A DNA stretch of 64,000 bases from Natronogracilivirga saccharolytica (lineage in GTDB: Bacteria; Bacteroidota; Rhodothermia; Balneolales; Natronogracilivirgulaceae), in assembly GCF_017921895.1 (NCBI RefSeq), contig NZ_JAFIDN010000006.1, positions 124,001-188,000 on the forward strand. The letters run 5' to 3'. The position numbers and the translations under genes are program-made. Below, in pieces: positions 27,231 through 36,450 of the stretch. The notes beneath the pieces were generated by a model. The model did not search any database. It was not told the DNA's origin and worked only from the letters and a program-made list of their open reading frames with translations. How positions within the stretch are numbered: the stretch's first letter is position 1; the number at the start of each line of letters is the position of its first letter.

Positions 27231-29828
27231 GTGTATACACCTGAACCACAAATATCTGTCATCTGCGTTTTTCGGAACCGCAAGGAGTCGATCACGCCTA
27301 CTGTCAAAGCTCTTTTTTCCATTAAGGAAGTCCCTTGCGAGTTTATTATTATTGATGATGCCTCCACTGACGGCAGTACGGAAAAACTGCGGTCACTCAT
27401 GGAGTCTTATCAGAACGAACAGACCTATTTTTTTGAACTGGACTCTCCGCGTGGCCGCGGCAACTGCCTGAATATGGCACTTGAGCACATTCGCGGACGG
27501 ATTATCTGGATCCCTGAAAGTCTGCACACCGTGGATCAGGAGCTGCTTGCAGCAGCAGCCGGGGAACTCAGATCCTCAGAGAGTCCCCTTGCAGTGGCCA
27601 CAGAAGAACCCTTGCCCGGGTCTGCCATTGACTGGCTTCAAATGCTCAAGAATGATCGTATTCCCTTCGACCGGAACTACCTTTTTGATATCGAAAAAAT
27701 CCCGCCCGCTCAGCAGTTTGCCGACCCGCACTGGTCCTCAAGGCATGCTTCGGAATGGGCAATGCGGCTGCATTCAAGGCATGACATTATTTCCGTTAAA
27801 CCATTTGCCGACGGAAGCAGCGACCATCTTGCCATGGATGACCGCACCCGGAAAGAATGCGTTTATTCGCTGCTGCGCGATCCGGAACTGTCGTTTTCCA
27901 GTCAGGAAAAAGCCTTCCGGATGCTTCGGAGTTTCGGCCATACGGATAGTGAGCAGGACGCAGAAAGCTCTGAAATTTTATACAGCCAGGCTCAATCCCT
28001 GTTCAAAACCGGTGACAGTGTGTCGGCCCTCGATCTGCTAAACCGCATTCTGGCCAGCGATCCCGGTCACAAAAGGTCGCGTTCATTCAAGATCTCTATC
28101 CTTGAAAAAATGCGGCGTTATGTTGAAGCCGCTGAGGAGAAACACTCAATCCAGTCCCGTGATTCATCGGAAGAGGTCCCCGATGAGCAGGAAGCCATTC
28201 CGGAACTACAGGATTCCTCGCAGAAGGAACCGGCAGAATCCGGTCAGGATTATTCTGAAGAAACCGGACAGACTCCGGAATCTGCTGAACCGGCAAGCGA
28301 AACTGAAAAAACATCAGTACAAGCCGATCCTGCAGAAGAAACTGAAAAGATTCCGGAGGCTCCTGAATCAGCGGACGATATTTCAGATTCAACGGAATCA
28401 GCTGAGCTGACCGACTCCACCCAGGAAGACACTGCCTTCAGACGACAAGGTGATGCGCGGGAAGATGAAACAACCGGACAACACCACACTGCTGCCGGCA
28501 CCTCTGTCAGGGTGAACTATCGCAAGGAAATCAGCAATCAGCTACCTTTAACCATCATTATCCCCACCTCAACCATCAGGCGGCAGGTGCTTGAAGACTG
28601 TCTGACCTCCGTATTCCGGTACACCGCCTCCGGGCAGACAAAGATTATTGTCATCGATAACGGATCCGTTGACGATACCGACGAGTACCTGGACTCACTT
28701 ATCCGTGAAAATCGTCCCGTCACCGTTCTGAGCAACGAACGAAATCTCGGATTTGCCGCAGCTGTCAACCAGGGACTTGCAAAAGCCGGGGATGGAATTG
28801 TTGTGGTCATGCACAATGATGTTATTCTGCGCGGACCTGTACCTGCGAGGCTGGCACGGGTGCTTGATGAAAATCAGGACATCGGACTGGTAGCACCAAA
28901 AGCCGATCGCACATGGAGTCCCCTTCAGCACCTGAACGGTATCGGTGATGACACCCGGCAAAATCCTGAAACCGATTCTGACAGTCCGTTTACAGAAGTG
29001 GATCTTGTCGACGGATACATGATGGCCTTCCGTAATGAACCCGGACTCACAATGAGCAAAGATTACGGGCTGGCTTACTTTGATGATGCGGATTTCTGTT
29101 TCCGGCTGCAAAAAAAGGGATACCGCATTGTCATTGACAATCGTGAAACGGTTACTCACTTGTACGGGCAGACAACCAGTGATCTCGGGCTGAATATGCG
29201 CGGCAAGGCTTACTGGAAGAACGCCGCATTGTTTCAAAGCGAATGGAGCCTGGAGCCGCAGTTCCCCGCAGAAAATACCGTTGACGACTCCATCCGCCAG
29301 TTCATTATCATCGGTGAACTGATCAACCCCTTCTATCCCGAAAAGCATCTTCTCGACTACTTCTGGAAACTGTTCACCAGCGAACAGAAAACAAGAGTTT
29401 ACAATTCGGATTTCCCGTCCGGCGAACTGAAAGCGATGATCAGGGTGATGATGGCGGCAAACCAGCGTGAAATCCTGCGCCGGCTTGAACAGCAGCTGAA
29501 TTCTTATCCGCCGGATATGCAGCTTTATCATGACCTGATCGTGTTCTACTTTGACCGGACGATCTATTCACGATGCAAGCTCTATCTGGACAAAATCGGT
29601 GATCATGAGATGCCCTCTGATCTGGCCATCTACCAGCTGAAAATTGCAATCGGTGAAAAAGATTACGGAAAGGCTGCAAAACTGCTGGAAAACCTGATGG
29701 AGGAACTTCCTACTCATCCTGAGATCCTGCTGTCGGCTGCGGAGATCCACAGAAAAAGCGGAAACAGGGAACAGTCTGAGAAGTTCATGTCACTTGCCAG
29801 GACCTTCAATCCGTACATCCGGCCCTGA
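27231..29828 (+). CDS. two-domain family 2 glycosyltransferase with TPR region and acidic linker
   Basis: An 865-residue protein starting at GTG 27231. The first GT-A-like domain (about 7-200) has SVICVFRNRKESI and FIIIDDASTDGSTEKL but is short and lacks a clear DxD. It is followed by a TPR-like stretch (about 245-295), then a 130-residue linker built mostly of Glu, Ser, Pro, Thr and Ala (about 297-425). The second GT2 domain (about 437-670) is more complete: LTIIIPTSTIRRQVLEDCL, IVIDNGSVDDTDEYL, SNERNLGFAAAVNQGL and VVMHNDVIL, with YFDDADFCFRL further on. The C-terminus (about 700-865) is again TPR-like. Probable polysaccharide or protein glycosylation enzyme; acceptor and donor are unknown. 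No other glycan genes are near. Confidence 0.83.
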   Translation: MYTPEPQISVICVFRNRKESITPTVKALFSIKEVPCEFIIIDDASTDGSTEKLRSLMESYQNEQTYFFELDSPRGRGNCLNMALEHIRGRIIWIPESLHTVDQELLAAAAGELRSSESPLAVATEEPLPGSAIDWLQMLKNDRIPFDRNYLFDIEKIPPAQQFADPHWSSRHASEWAMRLHSRHDIISVKPFADGSSDHLAMDDRTRKECVYSLLRDPELSFSSQEKAFRMLRSFGHTDSEQDAESSEILYSQAQSLFKTGDSVSALDLLNRILASDPGHKRSRSFKISILEKMRRYVEAAEEKHSIQSRDSSEEVPDEQEAIPELQDSSQKEPAESGQDYSEETGQTPESAEPASETEKTSVQADPAEETEKIPEAPESADDISDSTESAELTDSTQEDTAFRRQGDAREDETTGQHHTAAGTSVRVNYRKEISNQLPLTIIIPTSTIRRQVLEDCLTSVFRYTASGQTKIIVIDNGSVDDTDEYLDSLIRENRPVTVLSNERNLGFAAAVNQGLAKAGDGIVVVMHNDVILRGPVPARLARVLDENQDIGLVAPKADRTWSPLQHLNGIGDDTRQNPETDSDSPFTEVDLVDGYMMAFRNEPGLTMSKDYGLAYFDDADFCFRLQKKGYRIVIDNRETVTHLYGQTTSDLGLNMRGKAYWKNAALFQSEWSLEPQFPAENTVDDSIRQFIIIGELINPFYPEKHLLDYFWKLFTSEQKTRVYNSDFPSGELKAMIRVMMAANQREILRRLEQQLNSYPPDMQLYHDLIVFYFDRTIYSRCKLYLDKIGDHEMPSDLAIYQLKIAIGEKDYGKAAKLLENLMEELPTHPEILLSAAEIHRKSGNREQSEKFMSLARTFNPYIRP

Positions 29829-29864
29829 CCGCAAGTCTGCACCGAACCTCAGGACCCGGCCGTC

Positions 29865-30740
29865 TCAGCAGGCAACAACGTATTCAAGCAGACGCTCAAG
29901 CTCTCTCACCCTTTGTGTGCAGCCTCGCTTTTCGTAGCTGATTTTCAGATTTCGTATGGTTCTGGCCAGCATATCGGTTTCCAGTGCCCTCTCAAAATGG
30001 ACTGACTTCGGAACAATCCCGCTTTTCCTCAAAAAATAGGAGCACTGATCCAGACTGACAATCCGGCCGCCATTATAAGGATCTATAAATGTGGAAGTGC
30101 TTTCGGTTTCATATTTAATGAGAAAATGAATCGGCATGTTGACGCCGTACAGCGGCATATCAAGCCGGGAGGCTACAAACAGCATCACCATACTAAGCGA
30201 CAGCGGGATACCCTTCCTCCGCTGAAGCACTTTGTGAAGGTAAGAGTTGTCCGGACTCGTGTAATCTTCGGTATCGCCCTTGAAGTATTCGTTTTTGAAG
30301 AAAAAGGAGATAAACGTCTCGAGCTTCTCGCCGGAGGTAAGACCGGCACCGAGCGAAGGCTCAAGGCGGGCAGCCATCCTGTCCAGCTGGCGTTTGTACA
30401 GATCGGTCCGCAGCGTGGGATTGTCCAGACGGCAAAGCATCAGCTGGATGCGTTCCAGGGACCCCGGAGAATCGAGTCCGAGATCCATCAGTTCGGCAAA
30501 CTCCTGCTCAAACGACGGGAATGTGAGCTTGTGGATCAACCCGGAAAGCCGGTTCCTGAGGGAAGTGTCGCTGATTTCTTCTCTGATCTCATCGAGCAAC
30601 GGCACATCCTGTTCTCCGAGCAGTGACAGCTGCTCATTGACCCTGGACTGTACAAACGTATCGGGATCATCCATGAGAGCAACAATAGCTCTCAGCTCGT
30701 TCCTGGTAATTTCCCTGGTTGATGTCTTTGCGGTAATCAC
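29865..30740 (-). CDS. SirB1-family protein (transglutaminase-like fold, TPR-associated)
   Basis: A 291-residue member of the SirB1/transglutaminase-core-2 family. The N-terminal half (about 1-110) is helical; the core has DNSYLHKVLQRRKGIPLSLSMVML (about 167-190), GVNMPIHFLIKY (about 201-212) and FIDPYNGGRI (about 219-228), which contain the conserved His and Asp. The catalytic Cys of true transglutaminases appears as Ser in GIPLSLS, which is usual in this family. It is divergent from the arginine deiminase gene. The function of SirB1 proteins is not established. Confidence 0.85.
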   Translation of the reverse strand: MITAKTSTREITRNELRAIVALMDDPDTFVQSRVNEQLSLLGEQDVPLLDEIREEISDTSLRNRLSGLIHKLTFPSFEQEFAELMDLGLDSPGSLERIQLMLCRLDNPTLRTDLYKRQLDRMAARLEPSLGAGLTSGEKLETFISFFFKNEYFKGDTEDYTSPDNSYLHKVLQRRKGIPLSLSMVMLFVASRLDMPLYGVNMPIHFLIKYETESTSTFIDPYNGGRIVSLDQCSYFLRKSGIVPKSVHFERALETDMLARTIRNLKISYEKRGCTQRVRELERLLEYVVAC

Positions 30741-30981
30741 TTTCGCGCCACTGGGACTGATTTATGGTTCGTATCGAGGTAACATATCTGCAATCAGAAT
30801 CGTTTAAATTGATTTTGAGCTTTATCATACACCCTTTACCTTTGACTTCTGCTGTGTCATTCACTTTATGAGCATTGATAATGTGCAGCAGGGGTCTGGT
30901 TCAAACCGCCGGAACCGGAAAAACGCAATACAGTTACATCCATACCTAAAACCGCATCGTCCCCCACAATTACATATTTTC

Positions 30982-32214
30982 ATGAAGCTGCATGTCTATT
31001 CCGAAACAGGGCCGCTCAGCGCAGTGATTGTTCATACTCCCGGGAAAGAGGTCTCGCTTGTAAATCCGGAGTTGCGAGAACAACTTCTTTTCGATGACAT
31101 CATATTCGAGGCGGATGCCCGGCAGGAGCATCTCGAAATGATCGAGATTTTCAGAGCCGCCGTTCCCGACAGAAAAAATGTATTTGAGATCTGTGACCTC
31201 GCAATTGAAACACTCGCAATTGAACGTGCGCGGATATTCTTCATTGATGAGCTTATCCGCTCCCTCCCCGGTTCGAACATCCATCCGCTGCGCTCTGAGC
31301 TGCTTGACCTTGACGCTGCCGGCCTGCTGGAGCTGATTGTCACCGGCATGACCGCCAGCCTGCCGAAGCTCACGCTCGATCCGGCACCAAACATGCTGTT
31401 TACCAGGGATCTGGCTTCCGTCGTCAATGACCGTATTATTCTTTCACGTGCCGCCAAACCGGCGCGGGTCCGGGAATTCCTGCTGATGGAAACCATCGCC
31501 CGGTTCCATCCCCTTTTTGACTCGCTGAAGAAAAACATCATACACATCGGGAAGCAGGACAGTGTGGAAGGCGGGGACATCCTTGTTGCTTCTGAAGAGG
31601 TGGTACTGGTGGGCATAAGCGAACGTACTACGTTCAGCGGCCTGCTGAGCATCACGGAAAAACTGCTCCGGGACAGTGTCCGGCATGTAGTGGCGGTGGA
31701 TATGCCGAAGCAGCGCTCATCCATGCACCTGGACACCATTTTCACCTTCGCACGTCAGGATGAATGCATTGTCTTCCCCCCGGCAATAACCGAGCGGCGC
31801 AACAACATATCGGTTTTCAGCCGCGTCGGCGACCGTATTGTAGTAGAACGAAGGGAGACCCTGCAAAAAACGCTTGAAGAACTTTTCGGGCACCCGGTGA
31901 CCTTTATAAAATGCGGTGGAGAAAACCTGACCAATCAATACCGCGAGCAATGGACCGACGGCGCCAATGTCTTTGCACTTGCACCCGGGGTTATTGTCGG
32001 ATACGAGCGAAATACCGAAACGTTCAAAATGATGAAAAAACATGGTTACCGCATCCTTAACCAGAGGGAGTTCACCGAGGAATGGCGCGACAAACCCTTC
32101 CGTCCCGGGCCGGATGAAAAACTCGCCATTACTTTCCAGGGCAACGAACTTTGCCGCGGTCGCGGCGGGGCCCGCTGCATGACTCTGCCCATAATCCGCC
32201 ATAAGGCATTTTAA
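30982..32214 (+). CDS. arcA: arginine deiminase
   Basis: Hydrolyses L-arginine to citrulline and ammonia. ATG 30982 gives 410 residues starting KLHVYSETGPLSAVIVHTPG, as in ArcA; the frame is open upstream to 30868, but those residues are not family-like. Catalytic elements: NMLFTRD (about 141-147), EGGD (about 194-197), the His in MHLDT, and the nucleophile Cys near 399 in RGGARCMTLPI. It is 1 nt before the M50 protease gene. No ornithine carbamoyltransferase, carbamate kinase or arginine/ornithine antiporter gene lies in the window, so the classic pathway is not clustered here. Confidence 0.92.
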   Translation: MKLHVYSETGPLSAVIVHTPGKEVSLVNPELREQLLFDDIIFEADARQEHLEMIEIFRAAVPDRKNVFEICDLAIETLAIERARIFFIDELIRSLPGSNIHPLRSELLDLDAAGLLELIVTGMTASLPKLTLDPAPNMLFTRDLASVVNDRIILSRAAKPARVREFLLMETIARFHPLFDSLKKNIIHIGKQDSVEGGDILVASEEVVLVGISERTTFSGLLSITEKLLRDSVRHVVAVDMPKQRSSMHLDTIFTFARQDECIVFPPAITERRNNISVFSRVGDRIVVERRETLQKTLEELFGHPVTFIKCGGENLTNQYREQWTDGANVFALAPGVIVGYERNTETFKMMKKHGYRILNQREFTEEWRDKPFRPGPDEKLAITFQGNELCRGRGGARCMTLPIIRHKAF

Positions 32215-32215
32215 A

Positions 32216-33406
32216 ATGAACCCTCTGACTGCCCGGATCATATTTCGTCATTCACTTCTGTTCGTCCTGACATTCCTTTCAGCATCGTTTACCGGTGCCC
32301 TGTTTGTCGGACATACGTCCGGTCTGCCTGATGAATTCATCCTTTTTTCCGGCGAAGGGCTGGCTTTATACATTACGGAGGTTGTTATCTGGGAAGGCGT
32401 TCTCTTTGCCACCCTTCTGCTTGCCTTTCTTGGTGTGCACGAATTCGGACATTACTTTGCTGCGGTCAGACATCGCATTGATGCCTCGCTTCCCTATTTC
32501 ATCCCGTTCCCGATATCACCTATCGGCACCCTCGGAGCGGTCATCCGGATTCGCAGCCGCATTCAGAACTCGATCCACATGTTTGATGTCGGGGCAAGCG
32601 GTCCCATTGCCGGGTTCATAGTTGCACTCATCATCCTGATTTACGGTTTTTCCACGCTGCCGGATCCTGATTACATGCAGAACTTTGCCGGACACGAAAC
32701 CCTCAATGAGTACATTGAAGAACATGGCACTTTTCCGGACGAACCCGTGACTGACACCAGCCAAAATGAGGCCGAAGTCATGGTGCTTGGCAACACCCTG
32801 CTCTTCTCCCTCATCGCATCTTTTTTTGATGATGTGCCGCCGATGTGGGAGTTGTATCACTATCCCTTCCTGTTTGCCGGATGGCTTGGATTGTTCTTTA
32901 CGGCGCTGAATCTGCTGCCGGTCGGACAGCTTGACGGCGGCCACATACTCTACACCCTGATCGGATACCGCCGGCACCGGCTTGTGGCACGGTGCTTCCT
33001 GGTCCTGGTGATGACACTTGCCGGTCTTGGCGCCCTGCCACTGATCCAGATGATTGCATCGGAATACGACGTCCCGGAAAAGCTGGTTGCCTGGGTGCTA
33101 TGGGGAATACTTGCCCTCACATTGCTGAACCGGGCTTTTCGCGGCAACCTGGTCTGGACTTTCATCAGCTGGAGTGTGGTACTGCTGGCGAATCTGGTCC
33201 TGCTGACTGTCTTTGATCCAACCGTATTTTCCGGGTTCACCATCTGGATTTTTTGGGCTTTTTTTATTGTTTTCCTTGTCGGAATCGAGCACCCGCCTGT
33301 CTTGTACGAAGTCCCGCTGACTCCTGAAAGAAAGGCTCTCGGATGGATCTGCATGGCGATCTTTTTGCTGTGCATCAGTCCAAACCCTATTTATTTTACT
33401 CAATAA
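32216..33406 (+). CDS. site-2 protease family membrane metalloprotease (M50)
   Basis: Intramembrane zinc protease of 396 residues with about eight membrane helices. The zinc site is HEFGH (about residue 75, in LLAFLGVHEFGHYFAA), and the third ligand Asp lies in LLPVGQLDGGHILY (about 235-248). The AVRHRIDASLPYFIPFPI run is typical of this soluble-loop subfamily. No PDZ domain is present. Its start codon is 1 nt after the arginine deiminase stop, so translation is probably coupled. Substrates are unknown; such proteases usually cleave membrane-bound regulators such as anti-sigma factors. Confidence 0.9.
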   Translation: MNPLTARIIFRHSLLFVLTFLSASFTGALFVGHTSGLPDEFILFSGEGLALYITEVVIWEGVLFATLLLAFLGVHEFGHYFAAVRHRIDASLPYFIPFPISPIGTLGAVIRIRSRIQNSIHMFDVGASGPIAGFIVALIILIYGFSTLPDPDYMQNFAGHETLNEYIEEHGTFPDEPVTDTSQNEAEVMVLGNTLLFSLIASFFDDVPPMWELYHYPFLFAGWLGLFFTALNLLPVGQLDGGHILYTLIGYRRHRLVARCFLVLVMTLAGLGALPLIQMIASEYDVPEKLVAWVLWGILALTLLNRAFRGNLVWTFISWSVVLLANLVLLTVFDPTVFSGFTIWIFWAFFIVFLVGIEHPPVLYEVPLTPERKALGWICMAIFLLCISPNPIYFTQ

Positions 33407-33428
33407 TCGTAATAAAAACTTTCCTGCT

Positions 33429-33812
33429 ATGCGTACCATCCTTTCATTGTTACTGGCAATTGTCATTGCCTTTGCCGCCGGCTGCAGTCCGGATTCCGAA
33501 TCCACGGAACAAGCTGTCAACCAGCTGTCAGAAGAAGGCGAATTTGAAGAAGCACTTGATCTGGCCAGAACCAAAGCGGATGAAACCGGAGATGAAACAC
33601 TGCTCATCGAAACACATCTTGCTTATGCAAATTACCTGACACATGAAGCCGACCACCTGGCCATGGGTGAGAGGATGGGCGATGCCCTGGCTCATTACAG
33701 AAGAGTCCTTGAGCTTGACGAAACCAATTCACAGGCTCAGTCACACATTGAGCTTATCGAGGGGATCTACGACCAGATGGGTCGCGATGTCCCGCAGGGC
33801 GTTGCCGAATAA
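33429..33812 (+). CDS. small lipoprotein with TPR-like repeat
   Basis: A 127-residue secreted lipoprotein. The signal peptide ends in a lipobox FAAGC with Cys19 as the acylated residue, followed by SPDSESTEQ. Two helical TPR-like units follow (AVNQLSEEGEFEEALDLARTKA and GDALAHYRRVLELDETNSQAQ). It starts 22 nt after the M50 gene and is probably in the same transcript. The lipid anchor and function are inference. Confidence 0.75.
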   Translation: MRTILSLLLAIVIAFAAGCSPDSESTEQAVNQLSEEGEFEEALDLARTKADETGDETLLIETHLAYANYLTHEADHLAMGERMGDALAHYRRVLELDETNSQAQSHIELIEGIYDQMGRDVPQGVAE

Positions 33813-33834
33813 GTCAGATTATTTAGTATCTTTC
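33802..33834 (+). promoter_or_regulatory. candidate promoter for smpB
   Basis: TTG (33802-33804) followed after 22 nt by TATCTTTC (33827-33834), one base off TAnnTTTG. It overlaps the 3' end of the lipoprotein gene and lies about 35 nt upstream of the smpB start. A moderate match only. Confidence 0.35.
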
Positions 33835-33868
33835 TGCACAATGCAAAATTAACAAACAGAAGCAGCCC

Positions 33869-34354
33869 GTGGCATCCGGAAAAAAAAAGGAACAGAAAAC
33901 AGGCACCCCGTCAATAAAAAACAGGAAGGCATGGCATGAATTTTCCATAGAGGATTCATTTGAGGCCGGCCTGGTACTTACCGGGACCGAAGTCAAATCC
34001 CTTCGCAATGGAAATGCCAGTTTTGGCGATGCCTTTGCCTATCTGAAATCGGGAGAGGTATGGCTGAAAGACCTGTATATCAAACCGTTTGAACAGGGAT
34101 CCTACAACAATCACGATCCGAGACGGGAACGAAAGCTGTTGCTGAAACGTGATGAAATACGCAAACTCGACAGGGCGGTCAATCAGAAAGGGGTAACCCT
34201 GGTGCCTCTCAAGCTCTATTTCACCAGAGGACTGGCAAAGATTCAGCTCGGTCTTGCCAAAGGCAAGAAAAAATATGACAAGCGGGCCAGCATTGCGGAG
34301 AAAGATGTCAAGCGGGATCTGGACAGGGAGCTTAAAAAAGCCCGTATGGGCTGA
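33869..34354 (+). CDS. smpB: SsrA-binding protein SmpB
   Basis: Binds tmRNA and delivers it to stalled ribosomes for trans-translation. The 161-residue protein begins at GTG 33869. Signatures are the WHEFSIEDSFEAGLVLTGTEVKSLR core, GEVWLKDLYIKPFE, HDPRRERKLLLKRDEI, and the basic C-terminal tail GKKKYDKRASIAEKDVKRDLDRELK. It converges with the RNase P RNA gene, whose terminator lies inside its 3' end. Confidence 0.95.
   Translation: MASGKKKEQKTGTPSIKNRKAWHEFSIEDSFEAGLVLTGTEVKSLRNGNASFGDAFAYLKSGEVWLKDLYIKPFEQGSYNNHDPRRERKLLLKRDEIRKLDRAVNQKGVTLVPLKLYFTRGLAKIQLGLAKGKKKYDKRASIAEKDVKRDLDRELKKARMG
34334..34352 (-). terminator. intrinsic terminator of RNase P RNA, inside the 3' end of smpB
   Basis: On the minus strand AGCCC-ATAC-GGGCT forms a 5-bp hairpin followed directly by six T. 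It lies 19-37 nt downstream of the RNA 3' end and overlaps the last codons of smpB. Confidence 0.55.
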
Positions 34355-34370
34355 CCCTTATTAAAAAAAG

Positions 34371-34762
34371 AACGACAGGATTGCCTGTAAGCCGAATTCT
34401 GTGATCTGCAGCCGCAGGCGGATGCAGACCGGTAATCATTTGTCTGGCCTCACCATTGCTGATGAGGTCTTGCAGTCTACCCGGCAGTGTTGTGACGGAC
34501 GGCACACTGCCATGCTTGACCTTGCACCCCGCGGGGTTTACCCTGCCCCGTTCTGTTACCAGAACAGGCGGTGAGCTCTTACCTCACCTTTTCACCCTTA
34601 CTCCGGACAAATCCGGAGCGGTCTGTTTTCTGTGGCACTATCCATCTTTCACAAAGTGAAAGTCCCCGGATTTCCCGGGGCGCGGTGTCCGTCGGTGTTC
34701 GGACTTTCCTCTCTCACCGGTAAAACCAGGCGAGAGCGATTACCCGGCAATCCTGTCCGTAA
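34371..34762 (-). ncRNA. rnpB: RNase P RNA (bacterial type A)
   Basis: About 392 nt. On the minus strand the two hallmark segments are present: GAGGAAAGTCCGAAC near the 5' part (about 34699-34713) and ACAGAATTCGGCTTAC near the 3' end (34387-34402), which form helix P4. The outer ends, GGACAGGATTGCC at the 5' side and GGCAATCCTGTC at the 3' side, pair as helix P1. Several internal GC-rich stems are visible, for example GGGACTTTCACTTTGTGAAAG. The ends are estimated to within a few nucleotides. Confidence 0.93.
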
Positions 34763-34855
34763 GTAAAAAACGGACAAAACATATTCTGAAGTATCCCTGC
34801 TTGCACAACTGTCCCTCTACTGACTGCAGCCTCAACGGATTCGGATGCCGGGCCG

Positions 34856-35593
34856 TCAGTTCAGGTTCAGCTGTTTCCGGGCTTCATCGAAAAAACTCGG
34901 GTCAACTACAATGCGGCCCGAATTCTCGTCAAATATGATCTTGTTTTTTCTTCTGACTTCAACCTGAACCTGCGGGGGGAGCATCATGCCCAGACTGGAT
35001 CCTTTTTCCATGGGCACAACGGCCATGCCGTTATTGAGGCCTTTGCGGAGCCGCTCATAGCTGCGAAGATATCTTTGATCGAGTTTTTCTACGGCTTCTT
35101 CCCGCTTTTTATGGAGCTCTTCCTCTTCTTTCCGGGTGCTTTCGATAAGTTTGTCGAGGTTCTCCTTTTTCTCTTTCAGAAGATTCTTCGTTTCCTCGAG
35201 CTTGACCTCATTTTCGGCAACGGTATTCTCTAACTCTTCCTTCTGAAGGGCGATTTCTTCCAGGCGGGACTGTGCATTTTCCTTGATCTTCTTCTGTGTC
35301 TCGATTTCCTTGGTCAATGCATCATACTCACGATTGTTCCGCACTGTAAGCTGCTGCTCTTCGTATTTCTCAACGAGGGAATCCGCTTCCGTGATTTCAA
35401 GTTCAAGATTTGAGTTTTCTACAGTAAGATCCTTGATTTCCGCCTTGGCCCTTTTGATGCGGGTTTCCAGACGGGTGATCTCTGTTTCAATATCCAGGAT
35501 CTCCTCCGGCAGGTCACCGCGCAATCGCCTGAGTTCGTCAATGCGGTTATCAATGAATTGCAGATTGGTCAGATTTTGGAGTACTTCTACCAT
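34856..35593 (-). CDS. coiled-coil protein of the CdsZ/C4-zinc-ribbon family, without cysteines
   Basis: A 245-residue protein. Residues about 8-190 form one long coiled coil rich in Glu, Lys and Leu. The C-terminus (about 195-240) aligns with the zinc ribbon of the CdsZ family (C4-type zinc ribbon), whose usual pattern has four Cys around IPPQ and the final GRIL. Here the scaffold is kept (MLPPQVQVEVRRKNKIIFDENSGRIVVD), but the whole protein contains no Cys. It starts 8 nt downstream of the Nif3-like gene, a pairing that is widely conserved. Members have been linked to chromatin or secretion functions in other phyla; the role here is unknown. Confidence 0.82.
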   Translation of the reverse strand: MVEVLQNLTNLQFIDNRIDELRRLRGDLPEEILDIETEITRLETRIKRAKAEIKDLTVENSNLELEITEADSLVEKYEEQQLTVRNNREYDALTKEIETQKKIKENAQSRLEEIALQKEELENTVAENEVKLEETKNLLKEKKENLDKLIESTRKEEEELHKKREEAVEKLDQRYLRSYERLRKGLNNGMAVVPMEKGSSLGMMLPPQVQVEVRRKNKIIFDENSGRIVVDPSFFDEARKQLNLN

Positions 35594-35601
35594 AGGGTAT
35601 G

Positions 35602-36450
35602 TTATTGCTGTTTACTGGGCTTATTGTTTAAAAAATAGCTTACGGGGTTGGTATTGACCTTTGTTTCAAGAACCCCGATTCCGGGAAAACGTTCCTGCAG
35701 CCGGTCGCACAGTGTCCCGACAATGGGAACCTCTGTTTCATAGTGTCCGGCATCCACAAGTAAAAAAGATCCGGTTTCGGTGAAAAAATCATGGTACTTC
35801 AGATCGGATGTAACAAAGGCATCCGCCTGCTGCCTGAGCGCTTCTCCCGCAAGAAATGATCCCGCGCCGCCGCAGACAGCTACTTTGCGGATGTATTCGG
35901 GCGATCCGCTGTATCGTATTCCCCCGCAATTGAGTTTTTCTGAAACAAGCGAGAGGAAATCTTCAATGCTGACCGGTTCCGGGAAGCTTCCGATGGCACC
36001 AAAGCCTGCAGGCTGCCTGTTTTGCCCGACAGATGCATTTCCCTCATCCCCGGCAGGGATCTCTTCTTTCAGGAACTGAACTCCCTGCAGACCGAGTCGT
36101 TCAGCCATTACATGGGAAACACCACCGGGAGCGGCATCCAGATTGGTATGGGCCGCAATGAGGCTTATATCATTACGGATCAGTTTGTAGATCAGCGAAC
36201 CGGTCATGTCAGACCGGGTAATGCGGGAGAGCTTTTTGAAGATAAGGGGATGATGCGCAATGACAAGATCTGCGCCGGCAGCTGCTGCCTCGTCGGCAAC
36301 ATCCTCCGTAACATCAAGACAGGCAAGTATTTTACTGACGTGCTGGTTATGGTCCCCTACAAGTAATCCAACATTATCATATTCGAGCTTGGTGCTTTGC
36401 GGCGCCCATTCTTCCAGAAACTCGAGGATATGATTGTTGGTGTACTTCAT
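35602..36450 (-). CDS. Nif3-like dinuclear metal center protein
   Basis: A 282-residue member of the Nif3/YbgI/DUF34 family, whose subunits form a hexameric ring with two metals per site. Metal ligands are visible in LVIAHHPLIF (about 61-70), AAHTNLDAAPGG (about 98-109) and VDAGHYETE. An insert around 130-155 is typical of the longer form. Members act in metal handling or as GTP cyclohydrolase-like proteins, but the reaction is not settled. It lies just upstream of the coiled-coil gene (8 nt) on the minus strand. Confidence 0.92.
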   Translation of the reverse strand: MKYTNNHILEFLEEWAPQSTKLEYDNVGLLVGDHNQHVSKILACLDVTEDVADEAAAAGADLVIAHHPLIFKKLSRITRSDMTGSLIYKLIRNDISLIAAHTNLDAAPGGVSHVMAERLGLQGVQFLKEEIPAGDEGNASVGQNRQPAGFGAIGSFPEPVSIEDFLSLVSEKLNCGGIRYSGSPEYIRKVAVCGGAGSFLAGEALRQQADAFVTSDLKYHDFFTETGSFLLVDAGHYETEVPIVGTLCDRLQERFPGIGVLETKVNTNPVSYFLNNKPSKQQ

